Numbered from the stretch's first letter, positions 8,598 through 17,368 are shown. The stretch: 64,000 bases of DNA from Streptomyces sp. SolWspMP-5a-2 (GCF_900091845.1 NZ_FMCI01000168.1:17873-81872); one strand, 5' to 3'. Translations and numbers: made by a program. Notes: a model not told the origin generated them from the letters alone.

Positions 8598-9443
8598 GTG
8601 AGCAGAGCAGAACTGGCCGACTTCCTGCGCCGCCGACGGGAAGCCCTGCGTCCCGCCCAGATGCCGTCCACGGCCCTCCACCCGCCCGGCCCGCGTGCCC
8701 GGCGGACCCCGGGGCTCCGGCGGGAGGAGGTGGCCGCCCTGGCCGGGGTGTCCACGAGCTACTACGAGCGGCTGGAGCAGGCCCGCGCCCCGCGCCCGTC
8801 GCCGCAGGTGCTGTCCGCGCTGGGCACGGCACTGCGCCTCACCGACAGCGAACGGGAGCATCTCGCCCGGCTCGCCGGGCAGATCCCGCCCAGCACGGAC
8901 ACCGATCCCGCGCCGGTGCCCGCCGACGCACGCCGGCTGCTGCACCAGGTCGGACCGGTACCCGCCTATCTGGTGAACGACATCGAGGACATCGTGGCCT
9001 GGAACTCCGCGGCAGCCACCCTGATCACCGACTTCGCGCACCTGCCGGTCCACGAGCGCAACACCGTGCGCCTCGCCGTCCGGCTGGCGGGCACCCTCTG
9101 CTCGCCCGCCACCGGCACGGACGACACCTTCGCCCGGCAGACCGCCGCCCACCTGCGCGCGGCGGCCGTCCGCCACCCGGCGAACCGCGCGCTGGGCGAG
9201 CTGGTCGACGCGTACGCCGCGCACAGCCCGCACTTCGCCGCGAGCTGGCTCAGCCACGACGTGCGCCCCCGGCCGACACTGCGCAAACGCCTGCGCCATC
9301 CCGCGCTCGGCGAACTGCGCCTGGACCGCCACACCCTGCTCGTACCCGGCACCAGCCTGCGGCTGGTCCTCTACACCGCGGACCCCGGCAGCCCCAGCGC
9401 CGCCGCACTGGCCGAGCTGGACCCTCCCGGCACAGCACCATGA
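8598..9443 (+). CDS. XRE/MmyB-family transcriptional regulator
   Basis: 281 residues from a GTG start. The N-terminal helix-turn-helix (about 12-90) carries TPGLRREEVAALAGVS and YYERLEQARAPRPS, the hallmark of MmyB-like regulators. The C-terminal part, with VNDIEDIVAWNSAAATL and later segments, matches the PAS-like MmyB ligand-binding domain. These proteins usually repress a divergent oxidoreductase gene; here that is the NmrA-like gene, with a 15-bp palindrome between them. Confidence 0.9.
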   Translation: MSRAELADFLRRRREALRPAQMPSTALHPPGPRARRTPGLRREEVAALAGVSTSYYERLEQARAPRPSPQVLSALGTALRLTDSEREHLARLAGQIPPSTDTDPAPVPADARRLLHQVGPVPAYLVNDIEDIVAWNSAAATLITDFAHLPVHERNTVRLAVRLAGTLCSPATGTDDTFARQTAAHLRAAAVRHPANRALGELVDAYAAHSPHFAASWLSHDVRPRPTLRKRLRHPALGELRLDRHTLLVPGTSLRLVLYTADPGSPSAAALAELDPPGTAP

Positions 9444-9660
9444 CGGGACCGGGACGGCACAGCACCCACGGCGAGATGCAGCCCCAGCACCCTTTCCCCG
9501 TCAAGTTCCCCATCAAGGCACCCCGCGAGCCCGCCAGGGGTCACGCCCTGCCCGCCGCGTCCCCGAACCCGGCGGGCGCACCGAGCGCACCCTGATCAGC
9601 GCTCCGCACCGGCCACGTTCGGCGGACGCCGTCACCCCCGGTCGCGCACGGCCGGTGCGC

Positions 9661-9885
9661 TCAGCCCTGGCTCTCGGGGGCGTCCGGGGCGGCGCCCGCG
9701 GCAGGCTCCGGGGCACGCGCGCCGTCGGCGGAACGCACCGGGTTGGCATCGGCCAGGTAGACGCGGACCAGCTGTTCGGCCTGCTCGCAGCGGCGGCCGT
9801 GACGATGGCACGCGGGGCAGTTCTTCAGGTGTTCCACGTAGACGAGGTAGCTGCAGCGGGCAGCGGGATTGAGCGAACTGAGCAC
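9661..9885 (-). CDS. Small Cys-rich protein of unknown function
   Basis: 74 residues from a GTG at 9885, preceded by a G-rich ribosome site (GGGGG, five bases before). The middle holds CPACHRHGRRC, a short cluster of Cys and His that could bind a metal, followed by an acidic, Ala/Pro-rich tail. I do not recognise the family. It lies between the end of the convergent MmyB-like gene and the 3' end of the large NACHT gene, separated from the latter by about 260 bases with no visible feature. Confidence 0.5.
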   Translation of the reverse strand: MLSSLNPAARCSYLVYVEHLKNCPACHRHGRRCEQAEQLVRVYLADANPVRSADGARAPEPAAGAAPDAPESQG

Positions 9886-10148
9886 AGTTACCCCCGTGAA
9901 GCGACGACCGTCACCCCTGTTGACATCTCGTCCAGCAAGCATAGGGCGGGCGCCGCGGACACGTACGGATATCGCCGCAAAACGGCGTTCTGTGATCAGC
10001 GCCCGCCCTCGGCATCGGGCGGGAGGCCGATCCCGAGCACCACCGGGCTGCCGCGCCGGGCGTCCTCGGCCGTGCACGTCATCTCGCTGTCCGCGGGTTG
10101 GTCGCGGGCGATGCCGCCCTCGCTCCCCGGCCAGGCCTGCCCCCGTCC

Positions 10149-13100
10149 CTACTCCTCCTGCGCGGAGTAGCGGATGGTGCGCACCGCCTCGTAGGCCACC
10201 CGGCGCAGCCCGGCGTTCTCCGTCCGGCGCCCGCTGAGCCCTTCGAGCGGGCCGATCGCGCGCGGGGTGCCGGTGCGGGCCAGCGCGACGGCGGCGGCCA
10301 GCACCCGTTGGTCGGACGGGCGTTGTTCGCCCTGGCCCGGGTCGGGGCTGCGGGCGGGCCAGTTCGGCGGCCAGGTGGCCGGGTCCAGGTAGCTGAGCAG
10401 CGCCTCCTCGGCCCCCGGGGTGCGCAGCGCGCCGAGCGCCTCGATGCCCTGGACGGTGGCGGTGGGGTCGTCCTCCTCGGACAGGGCCCGCAGCAGCAGC
10501 CCTTCCGCCCGCGGGTGTTCGAGTCTGGCCAGGCCCCGGTAGGCGGTGACCCGGTCGACGAGGCCGGCGGGTCCCGGCGTCCGCAGCAGGGCCGCGAGCG
10601 AGGGCAGCACGGACGGGTCGCGCAGCGCCGACGAGCAGAGCAGCGCGAGACGGAGCCGTTCGCCGTCGTCCGGGCCGCAGTGCGAGGTGCGGACGGTGCG
10701 CAGCCAGCCGCGGCAGACGGGGGCGGGCACCTGGCAGAACAGGCGCAGGCACAGGTCGATCAGCCAGTCGTGGTCGCGCCGCAGAGAGCGCTTCAGGAGG
10801 AGGGCGTGCGCCTGGGTGTTGCCGGTGCGGCCGAGCGCGGAGAAGGCCGCTCTGACCAGGGTGGGGTCGCCCTCGTCGAGCAGGCCGGTGACCAGCGGCC
10901 GGGTGAGGGCGGGCCGGCAGCGCAGCAGGAAGGCGAGGGCCGCGACGCGCAGCCGCTCCTGCGCCCCGCCGTCCAGGGCCGTCTCCAGCACGGATCCGGT
11001 GTCCTCGGCGTACACGCCGAGGGAGGTCAGGGAGAGCAGGTTGGCGCGGGCGTGGTCGTCGGTCGCGTCGTGCAGGAGGCGCGCGTGGAACCCTCTGTCG
11101 CCTTCCACCCACTCGGGGTCGACGGCGTGCCGGATCGCGAGCTGGCCGACCGGGTCGGGGGCGTCGACGAACAGCGCGCGCATCGTCTCCCGCACGAAGG
11201 CGGGCGAGGTGACGCGCATGGCCAGCGGTGCCCGCAGGCGGCCCAGCAGGGTGCCGTCGGGTCCCGCGAGCAGGGGGCCGCTCTCCGGGCTGAGGGGGAT
11301 CTCGTCGAGGGCCTGGCCGACGGCGCCGGAGACCGCGCTCATCGGGTGGTCGAGCAGCGGGGCGAGCAGGGGCACCGACTCCGGGCGCCCGCACCGGCCG
11401 AGCGCCTCGACGACCTCGACGGCGCACAGGACCCAGCCCTCCAGGTCGAAGGCGGCGTCGACGGGCCGGTCGGAGGTGGTGGGGTCCGTCTCCGCCAGCC
11501 TGCGCAGCATCTCGGCGAGCACCTCGCCCGCGACCTCCCCGGCGACGAGCCCGAGGAAGTCCACGTACCGCACGAAGAGGTGCCGGGGCGGCCGGTGCGC
11601 GCCGAAGAGACGGTCGGCGACCGTCCCCACGTACTCGGGGAAGGCGGCGGCGAGGGCGGCGAGCGCGTGCGCGGCCTCGACGGCGAGGGGTGATCCGGGT
11701 CCGAACGCGACCGGCAGGAGCGCGTCGACCAGGTCGTCGCAGACCGGGGCGGCCTCGTCCAGCCCGTCCGAGGCGCAGCGGGCGGCGAGGGTGAGCGCCT
11801 CGACGGAACGCGGTGCGCCGCCGGGCGCGAACGCGATCCGCGTCACGAACCGTTCGGCGTCATCGGGTCCGAGCATGCCGGTGTACAGCCTGACCACCTC
11901 CTCCCAGCGCGGGTCGTGGCATCTCCCGAGGGCCTGGTCGGGTCCGTCGGGACGGCCGCCGAGGGCGCGCGCGGCGAAGTACTCCTGGAAGGTCAGGTGG
12001 AGGAAGCCGTAGCGGCCACCGGGACCGCGCAGCAGGATCGCGTCCCGCTCGGTGAGCGTGCTCAGGAGTTGGTAGGGGGTGGTCGCCGGGGCGGCTCCCG
12101 CGGGCCGCTCGGCGACGAAGCGGCCCCAGAGCGCGTAGAACTCCTCCTCGCCGAACGACTCCCGCCGCAGGTGCATGAGTTCCAGGGCGAGCCAGCTGAG
12201 GAAGGAGCGCTTGAGGAGCGGCGAGCAGTCGCCGTCCGCTGACTCCCTGCCGGTCAGCAGGACGTCGAGGAGCACCGCGTACAGCTCGGTGCGCTGCCGG
12301 GGGACGTACACCTCGTCGTTGTCGCGCTGCGCCGCCGACAACAGGGACAGCATCAGCGGGTTCTGCCCGAACTTGGTCAGCGCGGGGTTGACGTCGATCT
12401 GCCGTTCGATGTCGTGCGCGACGGCGGGCCGGTCCTCGAACCAGCGGGCGAGGAAGCGCGCCCGCTGGCCGCGGCTGAAGCCGACGCACTCGAAGGTGCG
12501 GAAGGCGCCGGGCAGCAGGCCGCGCGGGAAGGCCACGGTCCGGCAGGAGACGTAGAAGCGGTTCTGCGCGGCGAGCAGGCGGCGGATCTCCTCCGCGACC
12601 CTGCGCTGGAGCGGGGCGGGCGCCTCGTCGAGACCGTCGAGGAAGAAGACCGCGCGGCCGGTGGCGCAGGCGGTGAGCAGTTCGTCGGCGACGGCGGGGT
12701 ACGCGCCGCGCAGGTAGGCGCGCAGGCAGTCGGGTTCCTCGGTCAGCGACGCGATGCGCACGAAGACCGGCAGGTCGCCGCCGAACAGCTCGCCCCGGCA
12801 GGTCCTGACGAGCAGATGGCGCAGCAGTGTGGTCTTGCCCGCGCCGGGTTCGCCGAGGACCGTCGCGCAGGGGGCGGCCAGCAGCTCCCCCAGGGGAGCG
12901 TTCGGCTGCCGGGTGCGCGGCTGCGGGCTGCCCCGGTCGCGCCGGGAGTCACGTTTCTCGTTGGCGCCTTCGGGGGCGAACTCGAAGCCACCGCCGGGGC
13001 GTCGGGAGAAGGCGGCGCCGTCCAGGGTGTCCGCGGCGAGGGTCAGCGTCACGTACACCTCGTCCAGGCGCACGTCCCGCTCCAGGTTGGCGAATGTCAC

Positions 13101-13868
13101 GTAGGAGTGCTCGCGCTGGAGGCTCATCAGGTAGCCGCTGACGGCCGCGGACCGACGTCCGCCGCCAGGGCCGCCGCCCGCCCGGTCGACGGCGGCGGCG
13201 TTCTCCTCCAGGAGCCCCGGGCGGAGTGCCTCGGCCTCCTCGACGGGGACCGCGTAGCCGCCGCCGTCGGGGTTCGAACGTTTCACCACCCCGACGACAC
13301 GGTCGTCGACGAGCGAGTGGACGGGTCCGCCGCTGATCCCGGGTCTGACGGCCGCGTCGTTCAGCACCAGGAGCCGCTGCGGTGGTTCGGGGCGGCCCGG
13401 CCGACCGTGGTAGGTGGTGGAACCGGTCACCCGGCCGGACGCCGGGTAGCCGCGGTAGCCCCGGTCCTCCCACTGGTGGCCGTACGCGTAGAAGCCGAAG
13501 ACGCCGTATCCGCTGGGTCCGAGGGGCAGCACCGGGTGGTCGTCGTGGTCGACGTTGACCAGGAGCAGATCGGGAGGCTCCCCGGGAGCGGGGGCGACCG
13601 TGGCCCGTACGGGGAGTTCGCGGTCCCGCCAGTGCACGCGCAGCGGCCGGGGGTCGGCGGGGTCGTGGACGTGGGCGCAGGTCAGCACCCAGCCGGGCAG
13701 GACGAAGAAGCCGGTTCCGACGGCGTCGGGGCCCTGGGTGATCCGGACGACGGCCGCGTCGACGGCGGCGACGGTCGCCCCGGGGACCGCGCCGTCGGAG
13801 GGTCTCCTGGTGCCGGTGTTCACGGTGCACCGCGAAGACGGCGCGAACGGTACCGGCGCCGGTGGCAC
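10149..13868 (-). CDS. Trypsin-like protease-NACHT NTPase-HEAT repeat protein
   Basis: Up to 1239 residues (GTG 13868; a second GTG at 13823 would remove 15). Residues 30-225: trypsin-like serine protease with His66 in TCAHVHD, Asp100 and Ser179 in GISGGP. Residues 325-560: NACHT-type STAND NTPase with Walker A GEPGAGKTT (Lys345) and Walker B FFLDGLDEA (Asp411/Asp414). The rest is rich in helical HEAT-like repeats. NACHT proteins of this build are known as sensors in bacterial conflict and anti-phage systems; activation would oligomerise the NTPase and switch on the protease (inference). FGE-fold and CU044_2847-like genes lie just upstream on the same strand. It is a multidomain fusion, with no frameshift seen. 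Confidence 0.88.
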   Translation of the reverse strand: MPPAPVPFAPSSRCTVNTGTRRPSDGAVPGATVAAVDAAVVRITQGPDAVGTGFFVLPGWVLTCAHVHDPADPRPLRVHWRDRELPVRATVAPAPGEPPDLLLVNVDHDDHPVLPLGPSGYGVFGFYAYGHQWEDRGYRGYPASGRVTGSTTYHGRPGRPEPPQRLLVLNDAAVRPGISGGPVHSLVDDRVVGVVKRSNPDGGGYAVPVEEAEALRPGLLEENAAAVDRAGGGPGGGRRSAAVSGYLMSLQREHSYVTFANLERDVRLDEVYVTLTLAADTLDGAAFSRRPGGGFEFAPEGANEKRDSRRDRGSPQPRTRQPNAPLGELLAAPCATVLGEPGAGKTTLLRHLLVRTCRGELFGGDLPVFVRIASLTEEPDCLRAYLRGAYPAVADELLTACATGRAVFFLDGLDEAPAPLQRRVAEEIRRLLAAQNRFYVSCRTVAFPRGLLPGAFRTFECVGFSRGQRARFLARWFEDRPAVAHDIERQIDVNPALTKFGQNPLMLSLLSAAQRDNDEVYVPRQRTELYAVLLDVLLTGRESADGDCSPLLKRSFLSWLALELMHLRRESFGEEEFYALWGRFVAERPAGAAPATTPYQLLSTLTERDAILLRGPGGRYGFLHLTFQEYFAARALGGRPDGPDQALGRCHDPRWEEVVRLYTGMLGPDDAERFVTRIAFAPGGAPRSVEALTLAARCASDGLDEAAPVCDDLVDALLPVAFGPGSPLAVEAAHALAALAAAFPEYVGTVADRLFGAHRPPRHLFVRYVDFLGLVAGEVAGEVLAEMLRRLAETDPTTSDRPVDAAFDLEGWVLCAVEVVEALGRCGRPESVPLLAPLLDHPMSAVSGAVGQALDEIPLSPESGPLLAGPDGTLLGRLRAPLAMRVTSPAFVRETMRALFVDAPDPVGQLAIRHAVDPEWVEGDRGFHARLLHDATDDHARANLLSLTSLGVYAEDTGSVLETALDGGAQERLRVAALAFLLRCRPALTRPLVTGLLDEGDPTLVRAAFSALGRTGNTQAHALLLKRSLRRDHDWLIDLCLRLFCQVPAPVCRGWLRTVRTSHCGPDDGERLRLALLCSSALRDPSVLPSLAALLRTPGPAGLVDRVTAYRGLARLEHPRAEGLLLRALSEEDDPTATVQGIEALGALRTPGAEEALLSYLDPATWPPNWPARSPDPGQGEQRPSDQRVLAAAVALARTGTPRAIGPLEGLSGRRTENAGLRRVAYEAVRTIRYSAQEE

Positions 13869-13878
13869 CCGCGCGGCG

Positions 13879-13950
13879 CGTACGGGACGCGCTGCCCGTA
13901 CGGGTCGCCCTGCCCGTACAGGACGCGCTGCCCGTACGGGTCGCGCGGTC
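13879..13950. repeat. Four 18-bp tandem repeats upstream of the NACHT gene
   Basis: Four successive 18-base units of the form CGTACGGGWCGCGCTGCC, with one to a few differences each. They lie immediately before the GTG of the trypsin-NACHT gene. The period is a multiple of three but no supported gene runs through them. Confidence 0.8.
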
Positions 13951-13964
13951 CGGCGGGGACCCGT

Positions 13965-14054
13965 GATCCCGCACGTGCCCGCGATCCCGCACGTGCCCGC
14001 GATGCGGCGCGTGCCCGCGATGCGGCGGATGCCCGCGATGCGGCGGATGCCCGC
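13965..14054. repeat. Five 18-bp tandem repeats between the FGE-like and NACHT genes
   Basis: Five units: two copies of GATCCCGCACGTGCCCGC, one GATGCGGCGCGTGCCCGC and two GATGCGGCGGATGCCCGC. Exact duplicates next to diverged ones point to recent expansion. Together with the other 18-bp array they fill nearly the whole 195-base gap between the FGE-like stop and the NACHT start. Confidence 0.85.
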
Positions 14055-14063
14055 GGGACGTGG

Positions 14064-14804
14064 TCAGCGCCAGGGGCGCACGCACACGCGGAAGCCGTCA
14101 TCGGCACCTCCCTGGTTGTACGAGTTCGTCCAGTCCCGGCAGGCGGGGCGCACGATCTCCTTGGTGCAGTAGGCGGAACCGCCTTTGACCACGCGGCGCG
14201 AGGCGGGCCGGGCCGCGAACGGGTCGATGAACTGGGCCTCTTGATGCGCGCGGCTGTGGTAGTAGTCCTCGCACCACTCCCACACGCCCCCCGCCATGTG
14301 CAGGCACCCGTAGGGCGAGGCGCCCTCCTCGACCTGGTACACGGAGCGGAACGCGTTCCTGCCGTCCTCGGCGGAGTTGCACCGGTCGGGCCTGAACTCA
14401 TTGCCCCACGGCCAGATCCGGTCGTCGCCGCCGCGGGCCGCCTTCTCCCACTCGGCTTCGGTGGGCAGCGCGAAGCGCAGCCCGGAGCGTTCGCCCAGCC
14501 AGCCGCAGTAGGCCAGGGCCAGTTCCCAGGAGACGCCGACGGCGGGCAGGTCGAGGGCGGTGTCGCCGCCGGGGACGGCCCGGCTCTCCGACTGCCAGCC
14601 GTCGGACGGCAGTTCCCAGCCGACCGCCCGCCGGAACGCCGTCATCTGACGGCGGGTGGTGGGGTGGCGGGCGATACGGAACTCCGAGACGTACACCTCC
14701 CGCATCGGGAACTCCAGATCGCCCGCGTACGGGTCGAGCTCCGAACTGCCCAGGCAGGACATGCCCGCGGGGATGTTCACGAGTTCGTGGCCGTTGAGGA
14801 ACAC
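14064..14804 (-). CDS. Formylglycine-generating-enzyme/sulfatase-modifying fold protein
   Basis: 246 residues, one SUMF1/EgtB-type domain: PAGMSCLGSSE at the start, PTEAEWEKAARGG, WPWGNEF, HMAGGVWEWCEDYY and DDGFRVCV at the end. True formylglycine-generating enzymes carry a catalytic Cys pair five residues apart; here GGSAYC has only the first, and the next Cys comes nine residues later (PACR), so copper-dependent oxidase activity is doubtful. In bacterial NACHT/protease conflict loci this fold (FGS) occurs as a sensing or effector-linked component. Stop-to-start gap to the NACHT gene is filled by 18-bp repeats. Confidence 0.85.
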   Translation of the reverse strand: MFLNGHELVNIPAGMSCLGSSELDPYAGDLEFPMREVYVSEFRIARHPTTRRQMTAFRRAVGWELPSDGWQSESRAVPGGDTALDLPAVGVSWELALAYCGWLGERSGLRFALPTEAEWEKAARGGDDRIWPWGNEFRPDRCNSAEDGRNAFRSVYQVEEGASPYGCLHMAGGVWEWCEDYYHSRAHQEAQFIDPFAARPASRRVVKGGSAYCTKEIVRPACRDWTNSYNQGGADDGFRVCVRPWR

Positions 14805-14832
14805 GGTCGCCGCCCCTGGTCCCGCGCGCCCG

Positions 14833-15213
14833 TCACCCGGCGTCGGAGTCCGGCGCGGCGTCCGGGCCGCTCAGGAGGTCCGACTCCGGGCGGCCGTCGC
14901 GCGACCACTCCAGGGTGATCAGGAAGTTGGCCTCGACACCGGCCTTGGCGACCAGCGCCGACAGGCCGGTGCTCTCCGCCTTGAACGCCACCCCGAACTG
15001 CACCTGGGCGCGGTGCGGGGCCGCCGCCTTCAGGGCGCTGCCGAGGTCCTGGCAGAGGGTGACGACCGAGGGCATGACGGCGGAGAAAGGGGTGGTCCCG
15101 CGCCGGAAGGCCACCTCTTCCTCGACGTCGCCCGGGACGGTGTCCACCCACACGACGGACCCGTCGGACAGTGTCAGACGCTGCCTGCTCACGTTCCCCC
15201 GATCCACCGCCAC
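14833..15213 (-). CDS. CU044_2847-like protein
   Basis: 126 residues (GTG 15213; a GTG at 15192 is also possible). An N-terminal beta-rich part (LTLSDGSVVWVDT) is followed by a helical segment (VVTLCQDLGSALKAA) and then VQFGVAFKAES and ANFLITLEWSR. This pattern fits the CU044_2847 family, small proteins found next to trypsin- and NTPase-based conflict genes in multicellular bacteria. It lies 28 bases before the FGE-like gene on the same strand and is probably in one operon with it. Function unknown. Confidence 0.65.
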   Translation of the reverse strand: MAVDRGNVSRQRLTLSDGSVVWVDTVPGDVEEEVAFRRGTTPFSAVMPSVVTLCQDLGSALKAAAPHRAQVQFGVAFKAESTGLSALVAKAGVEANFLITLEWSRDGRPESDLLSGPDAAPDSDAG

Positions 15214-15253
15214 GGGCGGTCGCCGCCTGCCGTTCCCGGCACGGCGCTCGCGG

Positions 15254-15685
15254 CTACTGCCAGAGACTGAAGCGTCCGGTCAAGGCGGTCACGGCGTCAA
15301 GGGGCCCGTAGACCATCACTCCGAGATACGCGATGTCCTCCTCGGCGGTGCCCGCGACGGCGTCCGCGAGTTCGTCGTCGTGGCCCGTGGTGAGCATCTG
15401 CTCGGGATAGTCGGTCCAGAACACGTCGTCGCGCTCCCTGGCCTCCGCGACGAGCCGCCGCAACCGGTTCTGCTTGGCCCTGGTCACGATGACCGGGTAC
15501 TTGGAGATCCCGGTGTGCGGGACGCCGGAGGCGTCCTTGAGGACGTCCCGCCCCATGAGGTCGCCGTCGTCGCCGTGCGCGCCGAGGGCGACGGACAGGT
15601 GCCCGGCGACGTTCAGCGCCACACCGGGTTCCAGGTGGGAGGCCAGCACGAGCACCGTCTTCTTGGCGCGGTAGTCGTAGGTCAC
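15254..15685 (-). CDS. DUF2000-like protein
   Basis: 143 residues from the GTG at 15685, preceded by AAGGAA seven bases upstream. AKKTVLVLASHLEPGVALNVAGHLS at the start and PVIVTRAKQNRLRRLV in the middle match the DUF2000 family, a peptidyl-tRNA-hydrolase-II-like fold in which a small-molecule or transferase role is suspected. It lies 41 bases before the CU044_2847-like gene on the same strand and may be the first gene of the conflict operon or an unrelated neighbour. Confidence 0.6.
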   Translation of the reverse strand: MTYDYRAKKTVLVLASHLEPGVALNVAGHLSVALGAHGDDGDLMGRDVLKDASGVPHTGISKYPVIVTRAKQNRLRRLVAEARERDDVFWTDYPEQMLTTGHDDELADAVAGTAEEDIAYLGVMVYGPLDAVTALTGRFSLWQ

Positions 15686-15868
15686 GCGGGGTTCCTTCGC
15701 CGAACTGTCTTGTCCGTCAGATGAGTTCAACAGGGTATCCACTGGCGGTGGCCGCGCGGGACCTTCCGGCCCAGACGGTCGCACCGCCGCGGGGAAGCGT
15801 CGGAAGAGGTCCGGAAACGGTCGCCGAAGAGCGCTGCTCGACCATGTGACGGCGAGGGGCGGCGGCGC

Positions 15869-16621
15869 CTACTCCTCCGCCTGCTCCCCGTCCGGGGCTC
15901 CGCTCGGGAGCCCGTTCAGCGGATTCCACCGCTCGTCGGTGATCCGCAGCGGTTCGACGTGCGCGTCGAAGACGCCGTACGCCTCGTCCAGCAGGATCTC
16001 CATGCCGCGCCGCCCGAGCGCGATGCCGAACCGAAGCTCCCGCTCCTCGTCGTCGGGCAGCGCCTCGACGGCTTCGTACAGGGCAGCGACGTGCTGGTCG
16101 TCGACCTCGATGTGCAGGTCGAAGAAGTCCGTGCGCAGCTCCGGGTGGTGCCGGGTGAGCGCCTGGCGCGCCGCGTTGTACGTGACGGGGGTCATCGCCT
16201 CGTTGACGAGCATGTAGCCGATGGCGCGGCCGGTGCTGCGGGACTTCGCCACGTTGAAGGCGAGGCTCAGCGCCAGGGAGATCCCGGCGCGCTCCGCGTA
16301 GGTGTCGAATTCCTCGCGCGCCACCCCGAGCCCGTCGAGGAGGTGCAGGTAGTGCAGGAAGTGCGCGTGCCGGGGATCGCCCGAACCCAGCTCGTCGTCG
16401 AGGTTCTCCTGGAGGATGCGACGCACCTTGTCGTCGTCCGTCCAGGCCAGTAACTCCCGCAGGATCCAGGGGAAGCTGCGGGACTCGCGCCCGGCGCAGA
16501 AGACCCACCGGTGCGCGGCGTCCCGGGGCAGCGTGCCCGCCGCCGCGGAGGCCACCAGCGGATGGTTCCGGACCTCGTCGAGGGAACCGTCGACCTGCTT
16601 CCTCACCGCTGACACGAACAT
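15869..16621 (-). CDS. Heme-oxygenase-like diiron enzyme (HDO type), contains a TTA codon
   Basis: 250 residues, all-helical TenA/PqqC-like fold. Likely metal ligands are visible: Glu77 with His85/His87 (DELGSGDPRHAH), Glu141 (VNEAMTP) and the typical HxxxDxxH motif at His170-Asp174-His177. This is the ligand set of heme-oxygenase-like diiron oxidases such as UndA, BesC and the central domain of SznF, which cleave or oxidise small substrates. Leu57 is encoded by TTA (complement of 16451-16453), so translation should depend on the bldA tRNA. Good ribosome site (GGGGAG). It stands alone between the conflict genes and the secreted protein; substrate unknown. Confidence 0.75.
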   Translation of the reverse strand: MFVSAVRKQVDGSLDEVRNHPLVASAAAGTLPRDAAHRWVFCAGRESRSFPWILRELLAWTDDDKVRRILQENLDDELGSGDPRHAHFLHYLHLLDGLGVAREEFDTYAERAGISLALSLAFNVAKSRSTGRAIGYMLVNEAMTPVTYNAARQALTRHHPELRTDFFDLHIEVDDQHVAALYEAVEALPDDEERELRFGIALGRRGMEILLDEAYGVFDAHVEPLRITDERWNPLNGLPSGAPDGEQAEE

Positions 16622-16989
16622 GTGCTGCTCCCCTGACTCTTGGCTGACTCATGGCTGGCTCATGGCCTGAGATTGCCGGGACCGGGCCGCGTCCGCCTCG
16701 TCGACCGGCCTGTCGCACCGATTCCAGCGTGGCAGAAATCCGGCATCGCGGGAGACCCCACGGGAAGAGCCCGCCGGAATGACCGATACCGCGAGGCTCT
16801 GTGGCCGGGAGGGCCGGGGGCGGGGGCGGGGAGGGTTCCGCGCGCCCTTGTGCGCGGGGCGCGGAATGCGGTCGCCGAGGTCCGGAGGGGCCTCGGACCG
16901 CCGTGCGGGCGCCGCTCCCCGGAGGGTGCGTGTCCGCCGTGCCACCCTGCGCGCGGGGTGGCACGGCGGGCTTCCGGGCCGCTCCCGTG
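16622..16989. other. Intergenic region with a terminator hairpin
   Basis: 368 bases. Next to the diiron gene the sequence holds short direct repeats of TGGCTGACTC type (about 16640-16670), in its likely promoter/leader. At the other end is the hairpin 16934-16969. No gene is supported in between. Confidence 0.5.
16934..16969 (-). terminator. Rho-independent-type hairpin after the secreted-protein gene
   Basis: Perfect 14-base arms (16934-16947, 16956-16969) and an 8-base loop, starting about 20 bases after the stop of the leftward gene at 16990. Very stable G/C stem, no T run. Confidence 0.7.
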
Positions 16990-17283
16990 TCAGGGGCCGG
17001 TCAGCGACTCCACCGCGGGTCCGGCCAGGGCTCGTGCGCTGTGGTCGATGACGTTGCCGTTCGCGCAGTCGGTGGCGTGGTCGCTCACGTAGTCGCCGAG
17101 AACGGGGACGACCGCGACCTCCTGCAGGCACACGGCCGCCGCGGTGAAGTTCCAGTTGTTCGCGGCGTTCACGCCGCTTCCGAAGTTGCTGTCGTTGTCG
17201 GCGAAGGCCGGGGCGGTGCCTGCCGCCACGGTGGCCGACAGGGCCGCGGCCGTCAGCAGCCCACGCTTGATCATCTTGTTCAT
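16990..17283 (-). CDS. Small secreted protein, rodlin-like
   Basis: 97 residues. A clear Sec signal peptide (MNKMIKRG, hydrophobic core, cleavage near APAFA-DN) leaves a mature protein of about 68 residues. It has asparagine-rich stretches (NFGSGVNAANNWNF) and two cysteines, the second in DHATDCANGNVIDHS. The arrangement CLQEVAVVPV...C recalls rodlins, surface proteins of aerial hyphae, but similarity is weak and the length is shorter. It may simply be an uncharacterised exported streptomycete protein. A strong hairpin follows it. Confidence 0.55.
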   Translation of the reverse strand: MNKMIKRGLLTAAALSATVAAGTAPAFADNDSNFGSGVNAANNWNFTAAAVCLQEVAVVPVLGDYVSDHATDCANGNVIDHSARALAGPAVESLTGP

Positions 17284-17368
17284 GACCGGGTCAACGACGC
17301 CCTTCCCGGGCAGACACGACGGCGACATCGCTCCGTGCCGCCACGGACCGGCCTTGTGCAGGGGCGTC

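Noticed and set aside
13879..14054. CRISPR-like array
   Set aside because: The units are directly joined without spacers and no cas genes are near.
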